Source: Clostridiales bacterium
Lineage (GTDB): Bacteria; Bacillota_A; Clostridia; Christensenellales; Aristaeellaceae
Assembly (NCBI GenBank): GCA_012514855.1
Contig: JAAYZL010000087.1
Location: forward strand, 1 to 5,016
Direction: 5' to 3'
Length of the DNA stretch: 5,016 nucleotides
In this document: piece by piece, positions 4,422 through 5,016 of the stretch
Numbering within the stretch: position 1 is the first letter of the stretch
How the letters are laid out: every line of letters starts with the position of its first letter
Made by a program: the position numbers and the translations under genes
The notes under the pieces: model-generated
Seen by the model: the letters and a program-made list of their open reading frames with translations, nothing else
Database searches by the model: none
Told to the model about the DNA's origin: nothing

Positions 4422-5016
4422 ATGCCGATCAAGATCCCCAACAAGCTCCCGGCGACCGAGGCGCTTTTGAGCGAGAACATATTCGTCATCACCGAGACGC
4501 GCGCGCTGACGCAGGACATCCGGCCGCTGGAGATCGCGATTCTGAACCTGATGCCGACGAAGATCGTCACCGAGACGCAGTTCGCGAGGCTGCTGGGCAA
4601 CACGCCCTTGCAGGTGGAGCTGACGCTTCTGCACACGAAGACGCACGAGGCGAAGAACGTGAGCTTCGACCACCTGCTGTCGTTCTACAAGACGTTCGAG
4701 GAGATCAGGGACGAGCGCTTCGACGGTCTGATCATCACCGGCGCGCCGGTCGAGAACATGCCGTTCGAGGAGGTCGAATACTGGAACGAGCTCTGCCGGA
4801 TCATGGAGTGGTCGAAGAGCCACGTGACGAGCACGTTCCACGTCTGCTGGGGCGCGCAGGCGGGGCTCTACTACCACTACGGCGTCGGCAAGTACCCGCT
4901 CGAGAAAAAGCTGTTCGGCGTGTTCTCGCATGTGCCGGAGCGCAAGACCTCGATTTTGATGCGCGGCTTTGACGACCGGTTCATGGTGCCGCACTCCCGG
5001 CACACGACGATACGCC
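4422..5016 (+). CDS. metA: Homoserine O-acyltransferase, predicted O-acetyltransferase (3' end beyond window)
   Basis: The first 198 residues of MetA, which is about 300 aa in full; the frame is open at the right edge. It transfers an acyl group from acyl-CoA to the homoserine hydroxyl, the first committed step of methionine synthesis. Seen: the N-terminal [27 protein letters not shown] with conserved Lys47; [19 protein letters not shown] with Glu111; WSKSHVTST; and the nucleophile Cys142 in [16 protein letters not shown]. Numbering matches E. coli MetA without gaps up to Cys142. The catalytic His/Glu pair near 235/237 lies outside the window. Known for the family: residue 111 Gly goes with succinyl-CoA and Glu with acetyl-CoA, so this enzyme is predicted to make O-acetylhomoserine, the substrate of the neighbouring MetY. 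It belongs to the MetA glutamine-amidotransferase-like fold, not the alpha/beta-hydrolase MetX family. Confidence 0.95.
   Translation, partial: MPIKIPNKLPATEALLSENIFVITETRALTQDIRPLEIAILNLMPTKIVTETQFARLLGNTPLQVELTLLHTKTHEAKNVSFDHLLSFYKTFEEIRDERFDGLIITGAPVENMPFEEVEYWNELCRIMEWSKSHVTSTFHVCWGAQAGLYYHYGVGKYPLEKKLFGVFSHVPERKTSILMRGFDDRFMVPHSRHTTIR

Noticed and set aside
3033..5003. 656-codon minus-strand frame across metY and metA, and a 696-codon plus-strand frame (2882-4972) in another phase.
   Set aside because: Both are Arg-rich shadows of metY and metA, which carry intact family motifs and proper ribosome binding sites. The plus-strand frame also starts upstream of the operon promoter.

Overview
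The window reads as chromosomal DNA from a high-GC member of the Bacillota, most likely a Clostridia-type bacterium. This is an inference, because no taxonomic marker gene is present. It rests on strong GGAGG-type ribosome binding sites, near-consensus housekeeping promoters with 17-bp spacers, tRNAs with an encoded CCA end, a secreted WG-repeat protein, a PBP5-type D-Ala-D-Ala carboxypeptidase, and a MetA whose residue 111 is Glu, as in acetyl-CoA-using Bacillota enzymes. Codons strongly prefer G or C in the third position, so several long open frames lie antisense to, or out of frame with, the real genes. They are not reported as genes.

Layout: (1) 1-134, minus strand: a tRNA-Arg(UCU) followed by a tRNA-His(GUG) that runs off the left edge. 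(2) 135-352: a divergent promoter region. Two very similar promoters, one for the tRNAs and one for the next gene, face outwards around a long imperfect inverted repeat. (3) 353-1681, plus: a secreted WG-repeat protein of unknown role. (4) 1691-1727: a strong hairpin that probably serves as a two-way terminator for the converging genes. (5) 1726-2847, minus: a secreted serine D-Ala-D-Ala carboxypeptidase. (6) 2848-3140: a second divergent intergenic region. It holds the carboxypeptidase -10 box, a small inverted repeat, a near-perfect promoter for the methionine genes, and an approximately 119-nt leader. (7) 3141-5016, plus: metY (O-acetylhomoserine sulfhydrylase) and, 12 nt downstream, metA (homoserine O-acyltransferase, cut by the right edge).

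metY and metA form a two-step methionine/homocysteine pathway. MetA acylates homoserine, and Glu111 predicts acetyl-CoA as donor. MetY then replaces the O-acetyl group with a sulfur nucleophile. The residue-based prediction for MetA matches the family assignment of MetY.

The most interesting unexplained structure is the metY leader. It has no recognisable SAM riboswitch or T-box. It does hold a 12-codon open frame with its own GGAGG site, and that frame's last Met codon and stop lie inside the 5' arm of a terminator-like hairpin just before the metY ribosome binding site. This arrangement looks like leader-peptide attenuation. The second notable structure is the dyad-symmetric divergent promoter between the tRNAs and the WG-repeat gene. 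No mobile element, CRISPR array or wholly new multi-gene system was seen.
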